A stretch of DNA of 64,000 bases from Panicum virgatum. Lineage: Eukaryota; Streptophyta; Magnoliopsida; Poales; Poaceae. The stretch lies in NCBI RefSeq assembly GCF_016808335.1, contig NC_053137.1, positions 12,016,506 through 12,080,505 on the forward strand, in the 5' to 3' direction. Positions within the stretch are counted from its first letter, which is position 1; every line of letters begins with the position of its first letter. Shown one piece after another: positions 33,426 to 47,058 of this stretch. The position numbers and the translations under genes were made by a program. Below the pieces are notes generated by a model, which searched no databases, had not been told where the DNA came from, and saw only the letters and a list, made by a program, of their open reading frames with translations.

Positions 33426-34846
33426 ATCTCCCCCTTGATGAGTGCATTGTCAACACACCACAAACGAATCAAGACTGAAACAAAAACATTGAAGAACAAA
33501 GAATCAAGAGAGAACTTGAACAAGTGACAAAAGCTCGAAAGAAGCAAGAACAAGTCACTTGACCAAGCACAAATCGATTCCCTCAGACAAGGGCAACAAC
33601 TCGACGCAATCGATCAAACACAAGCATGACTCCTCAAAGACAGAGGCAGGGCTCGACACAGTCATGCCAGAAGCGGAGGGAAAACCAGGAGCTAAACAAA
33701 GCAGAAACTCCCACTGAATGCATTTCCCCCTTACCAGTGCAACTCTCATCAAATGTATGCACCCTCAAGGCCCTGTGCTCAACAAGTTTTTGGTTCTCTC
33801 AAAAATCAAACTTCTCCCCCTTGTTGACACATGCACACATCAAGACTAAACAGACCTAAAGCTCCCCCTGAAACTGAGACTCCCCGTGAACATATGCTAT
33901 GCAATGAATGCAATGCAGGAGGTGTAAGTGAAAGCATTCAGTGATACAATGATATGAGCAATAACTAGTCACAAGCACGTGTGCATCCATAAACAAGACC
34001 TGCATCTAGCTCAACAGGGTATATCAAATCAGTCTAGAGCTAGGCAAGTTCCAGTTTAGGGGAAATAAAAGCGTCACCCTTGATCTAGTACTAGCAAGTA
34101 GGGAATGAAGGACAGTGCTAATCAAACTCATACAGGTGAGCCAAAAACATTCAAAGCATGTTATAAACATTGATTTTGCAATCTCATTATATCAAGCAAT
34201 TTAATGCCAGGGGTTGAAAACTTGTCATGCTTTACTTAGCAATGAGACCAAGCCTATGCCAAAGGCAATCAGAAGCTTAAGGCACTCGTTTCAGTCATGC
34301 ATAGGCTTGCCCGGGTTCTCACAAGTGCAAAGTGAGCCGTCCCGAAAGCTCAATCAGTGCAACAAGCAATCCCACCTGGATCTTTCCATTCCATTTCAAG
34401 CACATTCAAGAAATTTTATTAATTTTATATCATGTCAAGTATGAATTGCTGAACGAAAGGCTACACTAGCATGAATGAGATAGCAAAGCATATCAACACG
34501 CCTTAACATGCTAGTAGCCAAGACAGGGTGACCAAGTTTTCAAATTTTCAAATCAAAATAGCTTAACTCAGATGATGTCATAAACACAGTGGAGCAAGCT
34601 ATACATGATCACGATTATAAACTCACACTAGCAAGCACTAGGAGATCATAGCAATGTATACAAGAATGCTAGTGCAAGTGAAGCAATGCAAATTGCATAA
34701 ATGTACAATGCATATGCACAATGCAACTACCAAACCTAAAAAACGAAGAGAAAAACAAACAAGACCTACAAAGCTAACCAGGGAAAAGTCAGTGATCAAA
34801 AGGGGTAACAAACCCCAAGCTCCCCTTGCAAGCGAGCAAAGGTGTC
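33426..34846 (-). other. 3' non-coding internal region of the SIRE-like element
   Basis: AT-rich sequence between the end of pol and the polypurine tract. No env-like or other ORF is supported. Confidence 0.6.
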
Positions 34847-37800
34847 CTACTCAAGGGGTTTGGTTAGGATATCTGCGGTTTGCCTCTCTGAAGGGACATG
34901 GATCAAGTCTATGTGGCCTCTCTCATGATTGTCTCGCAGGAAGTGGAACCGGATATCTATGTGTTTGGTTCTGGAGTGTAGGACAGTGTTCTTTGCAATG
35001 CTAATAGCGGACATGTTGTCTACAAAGATGGGAACCCTATCAAAACTCAGTCCATAATCCTGCAAGGTTTGTTTCATCCAAAGTATATGGGAGCAACAGC
35101 TAGCAGCGGCAACATACTCAGCTTCTGTGGAAGAAAGCGCTACGCTAGCCTTCTTGCGAGAGGACCAAGACACCAAAGATGTACCGAGAAATTGACAGGT
35201 GCCGGATGTCGACTTGCGATCCAACCGACACCCACCGAAATCGGCATCAGAAAAGCCCACCAAAACCAGAGAAGAATCCGCAGAGTATCAAAGACCAAAT
35301 TCAGGGGTGAATTTCAAATACCTGAAGATGCGTTTCACCACCTGCCTGTGGGAGGTACGCGGAGAGGCCTGGTATCACGCAAAAAGGTCGACGCCGAACT
35401 GAATGTCCGGCTGCATCGCCGTCAGGTACAGGAAGGAGCCGATCATGCTCCTGTACTTCTTCTGGTCCACCGCCTCACCGTCCAAGTCCTCATCAAGCGC
35501 CGTCGATGTGTTGATCGGAGTCGGCTGAGGAGACAAGTCACTCATGTCGAACTTCCGGAGCAAGTCCCTGGTGTACTTGGCTTGATGGACGAACGTGCCC
35601 TGAGGAGTTTGCTTGATCTGCAGCCCAAGGAAGAACTGCAGCTCACCCATCATACTCATCTCGAACTCCCTGGACATCTGCTCAGAAAACTTGGAGACAA
35701 GAGCGTGAGAAGAGCCACCAAAGATAATATCATCCACGTATATCTGAACCAATAGAAAATCAGTGCCAGACCGCATGAGGAATAAAGTTTTATCCACACA
35801 TCCCATTTTAAAACCTTGAGCTAGCAAAAATGTTTTCAGTCTATCATACCAAGCTCTAGGTGTCTGTTTCAAACCATAAAGTGCTTTCTGAAGTTTATAA
35901 ACACGGTTTGGAAACTTGGGATTTTTTAAACCAGGGGGTTGTTTTACATAAACCTCTTCTTCGATAAAACCATCTAAGAAGGCAGATTTAACGTCCATTT
36001 GGAAAACTTTAAAACCCTTAGAAGCAGCAAATGCAAGAAAAATCCGAATCGCTTCCAAACGAGCAACAGGGGCAAAAGTTTCCTCAAAATCAATCTCTTA
36101 TTTTTGGCAAAACCCCTGGGCAACAAGACGAGCCTTGTTTCGAACAACCAACCCATCCTCACACTGCTTGTTTTTGAAAACCCACTTCGTTCCGATGGGA
36201 TTACAAGCAGGTGGAGGCTCGACTAAAACCCAAACTTGGTTTCTTTCAAAATTTTCGAGTTCCTCATGTATGGCATTGACCCAATTAGAATCAGAAAGAG
36301 CATGTCCAATATCTTTGGGCTCAAAAGAGGCAACAAATGCTGAATGAGCAAAGCCAGCGATACTTGTTATCTTGGACCGTGTGACTCTCTCGTTGAGGTC
36401 ACCTAGCATCTGTTGAGGTGGATGACGACGCTGAATGTGTCGCGGTGCTTCCCTTGTCGAAGTCGCCTCCTCCTCTACCAAAGCTGGTGCCTCCTCAGGT
36501 GCAGTTGGTGAAGGCTGAGTCACCTGCTCAACGGCCCCCCGGGAAGTAGACGTAGTAGGATCGGGTCCGTCATCATCATCCGAGCTCGTGGCAGAGGTGA
36601 CTGGGTCCACAGCACGCGTGGTAGCCTCAGCATCACCCTCCGCAGCTTCTTCCTCATCATCTTCAAAGATGGAGGTTCCGAACTCATCCTCTCCTGCAAC
36701 TTCAAAGATAGAAGCATTGCACGGTGCAGTCTCATCGAAAGTGACTTCACAAGTCTCTATGACGATGTTAGAATCAATAAGCAACAGACGGTATGCTCTG
36801 GAATGAGATGCATAACCGAGAAAAATGCCGTCAGACGAGTGAGACTCAAACTTATCAAGATTTCCTTCTTTCAACACAAAACACCGGCAAACGAAAACTC
36901 TGAGATGGTCAACACTGGGCTGGCTTCCAAATCGCAACTCATAAGAGGTCTTGTGCATGAAAGCACGCAGAAAATGAGGTTGGACACATAACAAGCGGTA
37001 TTGACCGCCTCAGCCCAGTACTTTTTAGGAGTCATATGCTCATCGAGCATCGTCTTAGTCATCTCCTCCAGCGTCCGATTCTTTCGCTCTACAACCCCAT
37101 TCTGCTGTGGAGTGTCGGGAGAAGAATACTGGTGTTCAAGACCTTGATCGCTGCAAAAGGTGTCAAAACGAGCGTTTTTTAATTCTGTGCCATTATCACT
37201 GCGAATCGCTCTCATGGCCTGGGGTAGCTTATTTTTCAACCTCAAGATCAAGTCTCGAACAAACTCGAAAGCCTCATCCTTGGTTCTCATGAAAAAGACC
37301 CAAGAATAGCGAGAAAAGTCATCCATGATCACAAGAACGTACCACTTCCCACCGACAGACATCACCCGAGAAGTACCAACAGTGTCCATGTGTAGCAACT
37401 CTCCAGGGTGAGTGGTCATCACCTGATTAACAGGCGAATGAGAAGTAGCAATCATCTTTCCGTGGCGACACGAATGGCATATAAGGTCCTTTTCAAATTT
37501 CAATTTGGGCAATCCTCGGATTAGGCCTAGTGAGCTAAGTCTAGACAACAAGTCGAAACTCAAATGTCCAAGTCTCCTATGCCACTTCCACAGATCGGAA
37601 GAAGGACCAGCCAACAAGCAACGAGAAGGGCCAAGAGAGGTTCCAGAGAAGTCAACCAAGAAAACCCGATCGCGAGGTAAAATCCGGCAAACCAAATCTC
37701 CTCTGGAATCCAAAACACGAGAATAACACTCCTTGAAGCGAACTTCAAGCCCCTCATCAAGAAGTTGCGAAACAGAGAGCAAGTTAAAGCCAAGATTCGA

Positions 37801-38070
37801 AACCAAAGCAACCTCTCTCAGGGTGAAGCGATCAGAAACTCTAACAGCGCCAACACCACTTACCTTGCCCTTACCATTATCCCCAAATATGATGTATTCT
37901 TTGTGGCACGTTGGGGTGAGGCTGGAGAACCATTTGTCATTCCCGGTCATATGGCACGAACAACCAGAGTCCATGATCCACCTGTTCTCCAAGCCTCCAA
38001 CCTGCACATCAGTAGTGAGACAAAGGGTGAGCAAATGTCTCAACACTGGGGTTACCAAAGTGTGAAGCAA
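34847..38070 (-). pseudogene. Ty1/copia pol: protease, integrase, RT, RNase H (broken)
   Basis: Going 5' to 3' on the minus strand: protease DSGCSCHMTG near 37950; integrase zinc-finger HRRLGHL...CHSCRHGK and catalytic blocks HMDTVG, RSDNGTE, PQQNGVVERKNRT between about 37560 and 37070; RT starting WVFKNK near 36180 with [12 protein letters not shown] near 36000 and [10 protein letters not shown] near 35720; RNase H with DADFGGC, SSTEAEY and the terminal HVPSERQTADILTKPLE ending at 34847. Breaks seen are a frameshift near 36990, an in-frame TAA at 36098-36100, and a frameshift between 35375 and 35263. Confidence 0.9.
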
Positions 38071-38149
38071 ACCAGTGTCGAGCCATTTGCTCTACAGAGG
38101 GGTTAGCAAGATCAGGCAAAGCGTATCCCATGTCCCGTCTACCGCGAGG

Positions 38150-40807
38150 CTAATGACCACCACCGCGAGGAAAGCGTGGTGCATCGTAACCTCCTCCAAA
38201 GCCTCGGTCCCGTGGTCCATAGCCATACTGAGGACGACCAGGAGCACGACCGGCAAAATGACCACCCGCTGGAGCACGGTAACCACCACCGTCTCCCTGT
38301 CCTCCACCTACACGGCGCGCCCTAGCATCCTGCCTAACATCACACCAAGGAGGACCATGCACCCGAGCAGAGTACATGTCCGGGTTGCGTCTCTCCTGCT
38401 CATGCCTCACAGCTCGCTTCCTTCCTTCTGAAGCAAAACTCCTCCAGGTGACCCTCTCTGTCATAGTACTCGCAGTGGTACCTCACCTCTCTCTTGGGAG
38501 GTGGAGGCCTCGCCTGCAGATGGGGAGGAGCAAACCCCTTCTTCTGGGCAACCTGGGCTGTGGCAATAGGGAGCGTATCGAGGAGATTCTTCAGCTCATT
38601 GGGCTTTGGAACCCAAACCTGCTTCTGTGGAGGTGCTTTCGATGGTTCTTTAAGCACACCATCCACGGGGTCAACAAGCGAAGGCTGCGTGCTCGTGCTA
38701 ACAGTGTTTAGAGCACTTGGAGCTCCAGCAGCCTTGCTCATCTTACCATACAGCTTGTCAAAGTCTGACTTCGTGTATGTGTAACCGACCCCAAAACCAT
38801 CACCACGCTTAAACTGCTTGATCATCATGCCCAACTGCGGCTCACTGCTAGAAACCCAACTCAGAATCGCCCTAAGATAGGTATTCTCATTCTCCAAGTT
38901 GGCTTTCTCTACTGCAAGATTATCCAAATCAGAAATCAAACCGGGGCAAACATGACAATCAATAGGTGGGCTAGACTCCCCGACCTTAGTCTTCCCTAAA
39001 GACTTAATCAAGGCGTTCTTCTCATCTAGCTCCGACCTAAGCGTGGGACAAAACTTACATGCACCAAGCAAAACTGGCCTAGACTTCATCTCCTCTAGCT
39101 CGCACACAAGAGTAGCAAATTTAGATTGCAAAGCGGCTAGATCAGACTTAAAGATGGGACACTCATCACATTCAAGCACATCACTAACTATAGGAGCATC
39201 CTTGACCAGTTCAAGCTCATGCTAGGCCTTGGCTAGCTCGTGAGACACGTCAGCAAGCGAAGTCTTAGCAACATCTAAGTTCGCAACGTTCTCATCATGC
39301 TTTGCACAGAGAGCAACAAGATCATTCATGTAAGATATGCAGCCAGTGCACTCATCCTCACCAGATTTCTCTCTAGCGCAAGCAAGCTCTGCCCTAAGCT
39401 TTCTACGCTCTCTAGCTGCATCCTTAAGCAGTCTCTTCTGATTGTCGAGAGCGGCATACAACTCCCTAACCTCTGTATCAAGCAGGTCAATCGTAGAGTT
39501 TACCTCTGAATCACTCTCGGATCCAGGAGAAGAGTTGTCGTGCGTCAGTGTAGCATGTCCACCTGGAGACGCACGAGCACCATTGGCCTCACCCGCCATG
39601 GTGCAGAAACCCTTGCGCCGACCGGCCGCCAAGCAAAGGCCGATGAAGCCGGTGGCATCCTTGTCCCGCTTCTTCTTCTTCTTGTCGTCGTCGTCAGAGA
39701 TCGGTGAAGAAGAGCGGTCGGTGTCGGAGATCTTGTCGAGGTTGCTAAGCTGCGCCAGGAAAGCCTTCTCCCGCTTTTTGGCCTTGTACTGGATGCGCTT
39801 CTTGAGCGACTCCTTGTCGAAGCGTGCTCCCCGGTCACGACTGCGGTGCTTGTGACGCCGACGCTCCTTGTTGGAGCCTCCCTCGTCTCGGTCGCGATGG
39901 CGGTAGTAGTCGAAGTTGTTGTTCTGGCCACTTCCGGACTTCTTGGGACAGTCGGCGATGAAGTGGTTCAAATCGCCGCAGTGATAGCACTCGGGGTTCT
40001 TCTTCCTCTGCCTATTGTGGTAGACACGCTGGAACTTGTTGATGAGGAGGCACAAGTCGTCGTCGCCCAGCGTCTCTAGCTGCTCATCTGAAACAGAAGG
40101 CAAAGTGGCAAGAGAAAAGCCAAGAGCAGAGTTAACGTTAGAGCTCGATCCACCCGGGCCAGTCACAAGAGCGATGCTCTTGGAAGGAGGGGCACCATTG
40201 AGCTTGGCTCGTGTCTGGTTATCCACCTCCGTGGCCTTAAGCTTGCTGAAAAGCTCATTCACGGTCAGAGTCTCATAGCCTGCAGACTCGATGATCATGT
40301 TCACCTTGAGATCCCAAACAGAGCGGTTAAGTGCATAGAGCAACTTGAGGGCCTTCTCATGCTCTGTGTAGTCAAGGGCATCAGCAGGTCTGTTCGCACT
40401 GACTTTGTTCACGATTGATTGAAACCGACTGAACATGTCGCCAATGCTCTCACCCGGCCCCTGTGTGAAATTCTCGTATTCACGCCGGTGAGTCTCGAAC
40501 AACATAGCCTTAACCTAAGGTGTGCCCTCGTGGTAGTTCTCATGGCACGTCCAAACCTTGTGGGCTTCCTGAAAACCCTGGACGCGTGAGAACTCCGCAC
40601 GAGAAATGCCAGCGAACAAGGCATGGCATTAGTCTCGTGCTCAGACACCTGAAGAGGAGAGGTCCGAACGGCAAGCACCTCGTACGCCTGGTTCTTGGTA
40701 ATATCCCATACCTCGGCTCCCATGCTTTGCAAGAAGGCACGCATGCGAACCTTCCAATAAACATAGTCCTCGCCGAAAAACACTGGGATCTTACCAAGAC
40801 TCGTCAT
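38150..40807 (-). pseudogene. Ty1/copia gag of the SIRE-like element (broken)
   Basis: The ATG at 40807 opens MTSLGKIPVFFGEDYVYWK, a DUF4219-like gag start. A UBN2-type core follows, then a CCHC knuckle CYHCGDLNHFIADC near 39990, Arg/Lys-rich and coiled-coil-like stretches, and a second knuckle-like CEYYDREGHLEEFC near 38470, in which one Cys is replaced by Tyr. Lesions seen are a frameshift near 40625, a TAG near 40516 and a TAG at 39222-39224. A Gly/Arg-rich segment continues in another frame to about 38150. Confidence 0.85.
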
Positions 40808-40871
40808 GGTCGCCAAGTGGTTTTCGAACCGATTAAGGTACTGAAAACCTCAACCAAGCTCTAATACCAAT

Positions 40872-41160
40872 TGAGGGACTGAAAAGTCGACCAGAGGGGG
40901 GGGGTGAATGGGAGCCGATTAAAAATTCTTGCAATCGGAAGCTCAGCCTAAGATCCCAAGTTCGCACCCAACCCTCAAGTCCTAGGTGAAGTGTAGAGTA
41001 GCTATGAAGAAGCTACACTAACACAAAACAGTTCTAGGAACAAGCGAAAAATAACACGAAAGCAAACAGCAAGAACAAGCAGCTGAGGAACACACATGAT
41101 ATACACACCGGTTGAACCGACGTGCACAGGGGCACCTCGTCGGTTTAACCGACGCACAGA
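40872..41160 (-). repeat. 5' LTR of the SIRE-like element, first part
   Basis: It aligns with 31455-31740 of the left LTR, starting TGAGGGACTGAAAAG, and ends at the ACAGA target of the nested element (41156-41160). Confidence 0.9.
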
Positions 41161-43926
41161 TGTAGGGTCGAGATGGCGGACTAGAGGGGGGGTGAATAGT
41201 CCTTTCTAAAATTAATTACGCCGGCTAACCGAAACTTATGCGGAATTGAAACTATTCGCTTAGCCAAGACTTCACCCCTCTAACTATGACTCTAAGGCAC
41301 CTCCAAAAAGGATCCTACACAAAGCAAATGGAGTGCCAATCTAGTAAGAGCTCTCCTAACAATTCTAATGCCAAGTCATACAAGCCTAAGCACTAGTACT
41401 TCACAAACCGGGGAGCTCCTACACAATTCTAATGAGCAAAAGCACAAAGCCAAACCTAAGCTCACTAGATGCTCAAGGACAAGGATACACAATCCAAATC
41501 CAAGAGCTCAACTTGCTTAGCTACACAATCTAAGCAAGAGCAACTAATTAAGCTACACAAGTTAACTAGTTACACTAGGATCTCTACTTCTAGCTACACA
41601 AGCAAGAAGATGATTAGCAAGCTACACAAGCTAACTAATCACTAGAGAGCAACTACACAAGCACAAGATATATATGAATGTAAATACAATGCTTGTGATT
41701 TGGAGAATGCAAACCACCGAGAAGAGTAGACAAAGTTGACACGGTGATTTTTATCCCGAGGTTCACTTGGTTGCCACCAAGCTAATCCCCGTTGAGACAA
41801 GCTCCAAGGTTGCCGCCGATCCTCTTGCTAGTGGTGACTCTCAAGTCACACTCTCCCACGTGGAGTGCTCACACCGAGCTCTAGCACATGATCCGGCCGA
41901 ACCACTTGTTGCTCTTCACGTCTCGCTCAACTAGAGTTGCTCTTCGCGGCTCCCGCGGGGTGAGCACAATACCCCTCACAATCTCTTCTCCGGAGCACCG
42001 CACAATCTTCTTGCGGGCTTCAACGGAGCCTCTTGCCACCAAGCCGTCTAGGAGGTGGCAACCTCCAAGAGTAACAAGCACACCGGCTTGCAACACGATC
42101 ACCTAGTGCCACTCGATGCAATCTCTCAAAGCAATCGCACTAGAATCGCTCTCTCACTCGATCGGATGATTACTATCAAGTTAGAGTGAGTAGAGGGCTC
42201 TCAAGCACTCTCACACATGGACACCAAGTCCCCAAGGTGCTAAGCCATCTCAAATGGCCGGCCACACCCTCTATTTATAGAGGGAGGCCCCAAACTAGCC
42301 GTTACACTCAAATCCCGTGAAAACTGAGTTTTCGCGGACTGTCCGCCTCACAAAAACCGGACCGTCCGCCATTTAAAACCAACGGCTAGAACTGCAATGA
42401 TTATGTGTCAGAGTCGACCGTTAGAGCCCCGGGCGGACTGTCCGCGCCCCTGGGGCGGACTGTCCGCGGTTCAAAACTTCGAACCAACCGATTTGCAAAC
42501 GTCTCTGACTAAATCTGGAAGTTACCGGCGGACTGTCCGCTCCCCAGGGGCAGACTGTCCGCAGTTCAAAACATGAGCACACACAGAAACCGCAGTGTTT
42601 CTGTCCCAGAAATTTCAGTAGGAGGCGGACCGTCCGCCCCCAAGGACCGGACGGTCCGCAGGTCATTTTGGGCACCCAAGACAGAACAACCAAGTTTCTG
42701 CGCCCGTTTCAGCTTTTAAAGGCGGACCGTCCTCCCCCATGGACCGGACGGTCCGCAGGTCATTTTGGACCACCCACAGAGCCAAAAACGGTTCTGTTTG
42801 AGCTCAACCGAGATAACGGCGGACCGTCCGCCACTCAAGGGCGGACCGTCCGCAGGTCTAGCGGACCGTCCGCAGGTCTATTTCCAGCAGAAATGTACCT
42901 CGGTAAAACGACCATAACTCTTAGCTCCGATGTCCAAATTAGGTGATCTTGGACTCTATGGAAAGCTAATTCAGAGGGCTACACAACCCAACTGAATACT
43001 TGATCCAAAACACAATGGATCAAAGCAGTATTCCACTCCAAGAGCCACCTAATTTCCGGAGAACACCGAAAAACCTTTCTTACTTCCCAATGTTGATCAA
43101 CATCAACTCCAACTCTTTCTCCTTTGCACATGTGCCAACACCACCACGTGAACAACACCATGTGCATGTGTGTTAGCATTTCACAATCATTTTCAAAGGA
43201 TTTTCACTTGATCTCACCACGCCACTCGATCCTAGCAACATCGCAATGTTAGATCGCTCAAGTGGCACTAGATGACCGATATGCAAACAAGTTTGCCCCT
43301 CTTGATAGTACGGCCATCTATCCTAAATCCGGTCATGCACTTCTCTACACAACCTTTGACCGGTGAAATGAAATGCCCTACAAGTCATACCTTTGCCTTG
43401 CGCATTCCATTTCATCTTCCCAAATGTTGATGCCACACAAGCACCAAACTCCATCAAGCCTTTTGATCATCATTATGAGTCAACACTTCGCTTGATCTTT
43501 CTTAAATGATATGATCCACTCCATATCATCACATGACCTCTTTGGTCCATCGATCTTGACCTTGCTCGCTCTTCACCGTTGCCTCGGTCCATCGGCGCCA
43601 AATCTTGCCCAAGCTTCACCGCCTCGCGGTCCCTCGCTTCAAAGCCTTGACTTGCCCTTCTCCATTGCAACCGGTCCATCAAGCCAAGCCTTGTCTTGAT
43701 CTTCTCCACTTTGGTCACATAACTCCATGTCATGTCTCATATGCAATGAGCTCTTCGATTACACTATATGAGCATAGCATCAACCCTTAGCCATTTCTCC
43801 TCCATGGCACATGTTGCTCATACTAGTGTCTTTGTGTGGACTAATCTCCTGTGTATCTCAATCATAAACACTTATTAGTCCACCTAAATTGTCACTCAAT
43901 TACCAAAACCAAACAAGGGCCTTTCA
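41161..43926 (-). repeat. 3' LTR of the gag-only element
   Basis: 2766 bp, TG...CA. It holds about a dozen CGGAC-N-GTCCG dyads at 42330-42880 and a TATA box (minus CTATAAATAG) at 42271-42280. The small open frames inside it recur in the other LTR and have no recognisable product. Confidence 0.93.
42330..42880. promoter_or_regulatory. array of CGGAC-N-GTCCG dyads upstream of the LTR TATA box
   Basis: Copies of the 11-bp palindrome CGGACCGTCCG, CGGACTGTCCG or CGGACGGTCCG recur at irregular spacing, with a few mutated ones (CAGACTGTCCG at 42551, CGGACCGTCCT at 42722). The same array is at 50317-50867. It occupies the 50-600 bases upstream of TATA, where LTR enhancers usually lie. Function is inferred from position and repetition. 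Confidence 0.6.
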
Positions 43927-46900
43927 ATCTCCCCCTTTTTGGTAATTGATGACAACTCTACAAAGATATGGAAATTAAACATATTCCAAGCTAGCACTTC
44001 ACACATGTGTAAATAGCTAATTTGGTTTGGATTTTATGTTTCTTATCCACTATTGAGACCACTTGTAAAAGATTGGATAAGCACCATAAAAAATCCAACT
44101 TGGTAGTGATAACTCCCCCTACATGTGTGCTCAAGAGATTTGGTTTTAAACTCACACACATGCATAAATATGAAATTTGTGGGATTGTTATCACTACTAA
44201 GTGATGCTAAGGTATATAGGATAAACCTTTGAAGCGTGATACCAACTTGATTTGCATCCTTGAAGTTCATTCCTTAGCATCAATGAGTAACTAGACATTC
44301 ATCAAAAACTCAAGATGCTTCATGAGATCAACAATATTAGCAAGGCTCTTGATCCATTTGTAAAAAAAAATGTCTAGCTACAATCTATGCATGCTAGTTA
44401 TCAAATCATCAATTAAGTTCTATGACTAGCATACATCACACACAAGCAATGCATATAAAAATTTTAAAACTTATGCAAATGCAAGCAAGCACATGAATAT
44501 GCACATATCAAATGCAAACAACTAAGTTCATGAGCTTGCTCCCCCTACTTGTGTGCTCCTCTTGTCCAAGAATATTGATCCTCCTCAATATTGCCCCTCT
44601 TGATCCATGTCCATGATCGCACTCTCATCTCATCTCTCCCTTTGTCATCCAAGGATAATTCATATCTTTGTTCATTTCTCTCCCCCTTTGTCATCAATGA
44701 CCATAAAAAGGGCCGAAGCCACATGAAATTGGCCATGTGAAGATCAATGGCTACCACTTGAGGTTGTACCTCTTGTACTTATAGGGTTACCACTTGAATA
44801 CCCCTTGTAGGCAATCATATGAAGCGTTTGTGGTTTGATACAAAGAGTTGGACTTGGGTAGATGGTTGAGTCTTGAATCTTCATTTTTGATGGACACTTT
44901 CAATTTGATTGGAATTGACACCACTTGTAACAACATGTGGAAGCATGAAGATCACCTTGAAATGCCACATGTAGGATACTAGTAGGATCCTTGACCTTGA
45001 TACTTTGTAGTGGGGCTCCTCCCCCTATGTCAAAGAGTTTTGTCAATCTACTTGAATCTTGAGCTCTTCTTGATGAGGATAGCTTTCTTGATTTGAATTG
45101 ATCACTTAAAGTTGAGGATCACTTGTGGAACCACCATTGTTGTACTAGATCTACTTGAATGAGTACCACTTGTATGACCATGTATATCACTTGTAGAGAT
45201 ACAATGATATACCTTTTGTTGAATCTAGTATCATTTGTAAAATTATGATGGATCACCTTGTGGAATTTGACATTGATAACCAATTCTTAAACTAGATTGT
45301 TTCCATGAGCTTCTTTCTCTTTGACTTGATCTAGACTACTTGCCCAAATAATTCAACTCGGTTTGAACCAATGACAAGCTTCTTCACACCTCATTCAAAG
45401 AGTTATCTTGACAATGTTGAGTTAAACACTTGAAAACTGATTTTCTAGATCAACTACTTGGGTTACTAGCTCATGAACATGTCATATGTTACCACTAGAT
45501 CATATCAACTATACAAGCAATAGTGGCATCATAAAACATTTAAAAATATTTTATTTTTCATGAATGATCACTATATATGACTATATGCACTAATCATGTC
45601 CTTAGCATATAATGAATGCATATGTCAAGCAATTTCACCTTGCTATGTTGGAGTAGAGGATAGTCACTAGATTCCAATTTAGTTCTCCAACTAGCATCAT
45701 GAAGTCCAATTATAATAGCTTGGTGAAGACAATGAATACCAATATGAAAACCATCCTTCACCCATATGAATTGAGAAATATTTATAATCAAGTGCACTAT
45801 CTTGTTGTGGTTGGCTTGCTTCTTTTTTTTTTTATCTTTGCTTGTTTGAGAGAATACCACTTGAATATACTTGAACTATCATGAAACTCTCTTATGTTAG
45901 GTGTTGCTTGCTTTTCTTGATCAACCCATTTGATAGCTTCAACTAAGCATCTCCAATGACTCTAGATTACCACTTCCATGTCGGCCTTCCAAGCACCTTG
46001 CTTGTCCATCCCACTCTTGGGCGGCCCGGCCCCTCTCCAGGGAGAAGTGATCTCTCCAAGAACCATTCTTGACACTCACTTGAATAACTTTGATTGATTG
46101 ATCAAACTATGGACTTGTCATGATGAAAAATCTTCACATCTTTCTTTAAGTCCTTTTCTTTCTTCTTGAGCTTGGTCTTGATCTTTCAATTAAGTGCCAA
46201 GAGTGTGACCCAATACTTGTCATGCTTCTAGATCATTTCAAAACCAAACCTAGGTTCCTCAATCACTTGTAAAGATGATTTCAACTTGAGGACCTTTCAA
46301 TATAAGTGACTCAAGATCAATCCAATATTTGTCACTTTTCTTTGTAGCTGATGATAAGTCAGGATCCTTCTTTCTGTCCATTCGCGGACCGTCCGCGGTC
46401 TTTTGGCGGACTGTCCGCAGTGTATTTTTGCGGTTGAGAACTTTTCTGCAGAGCCTCTGGAGAACAAGTCTCATGAACGGCGGACTGTCCGCCCCTTACC
46501 CGCGGACTGTCCGCAGTACCAAATTTCAGACTGTCCAGAATTGTGCCAACTTTCTCAATTCCAACCTCAATTTGGGATCATTGCTCATATAAAAATCCAA
46601 AAATCTCAAATATTGCATGAAAACCTTCAAAAGACTCATATGAGCAAGTTTCAACAAGAATTCAAAAATAAATCAAGTAGAATCATGAAAACTCATAAAT
46701 GGCTCAAAAATTCAGAAAAATGAAACAAGAAGTGCATATATGAACCAAATGCCATAAGTATTAGTTTTCAAATCATTTTTGAGAAGTCAATGACATTTAA
46801 CTCATTTTCCAATATTCAAAATGATTTTTCATCCAAAACAAGATTCAACTCAAATAAATTTGCAAGCCATCAAATATTTCCAATAAATCATTGCAACTAG

Positions 46901-47058
46901 AAAAAGATACTTGTATGTTGTAGTACTTGGACTTCATTGTTTTGACTTGACATTGGGATGAGAATAGCACTAGGTTTCAATTACTTGACTCAATCACATG
47001 ATGAACAAGATAGAACCAATTGAGTCAAGCCTCCAATGTCATTGGTACCTACACACAT
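43927..47058 (-). other. 3.1-kb non-coding internal region of the TR-GAG element
   Basis: It lies between gag and the polypurine tract, AT-rich with many CTTGAT/CACTTG words and no ORF of note. At 46383-46510 it contains four more CGGAC-N-GTCCG dyads like those of the LTR. Confidence 0.7.

Noticed and set aside
41881..43790. Small ORFs repeated at 49868-51777 as duplicated genes
   Set aside because: They are inside the two LTRs of one element, on both strands, and have no recognisable product.
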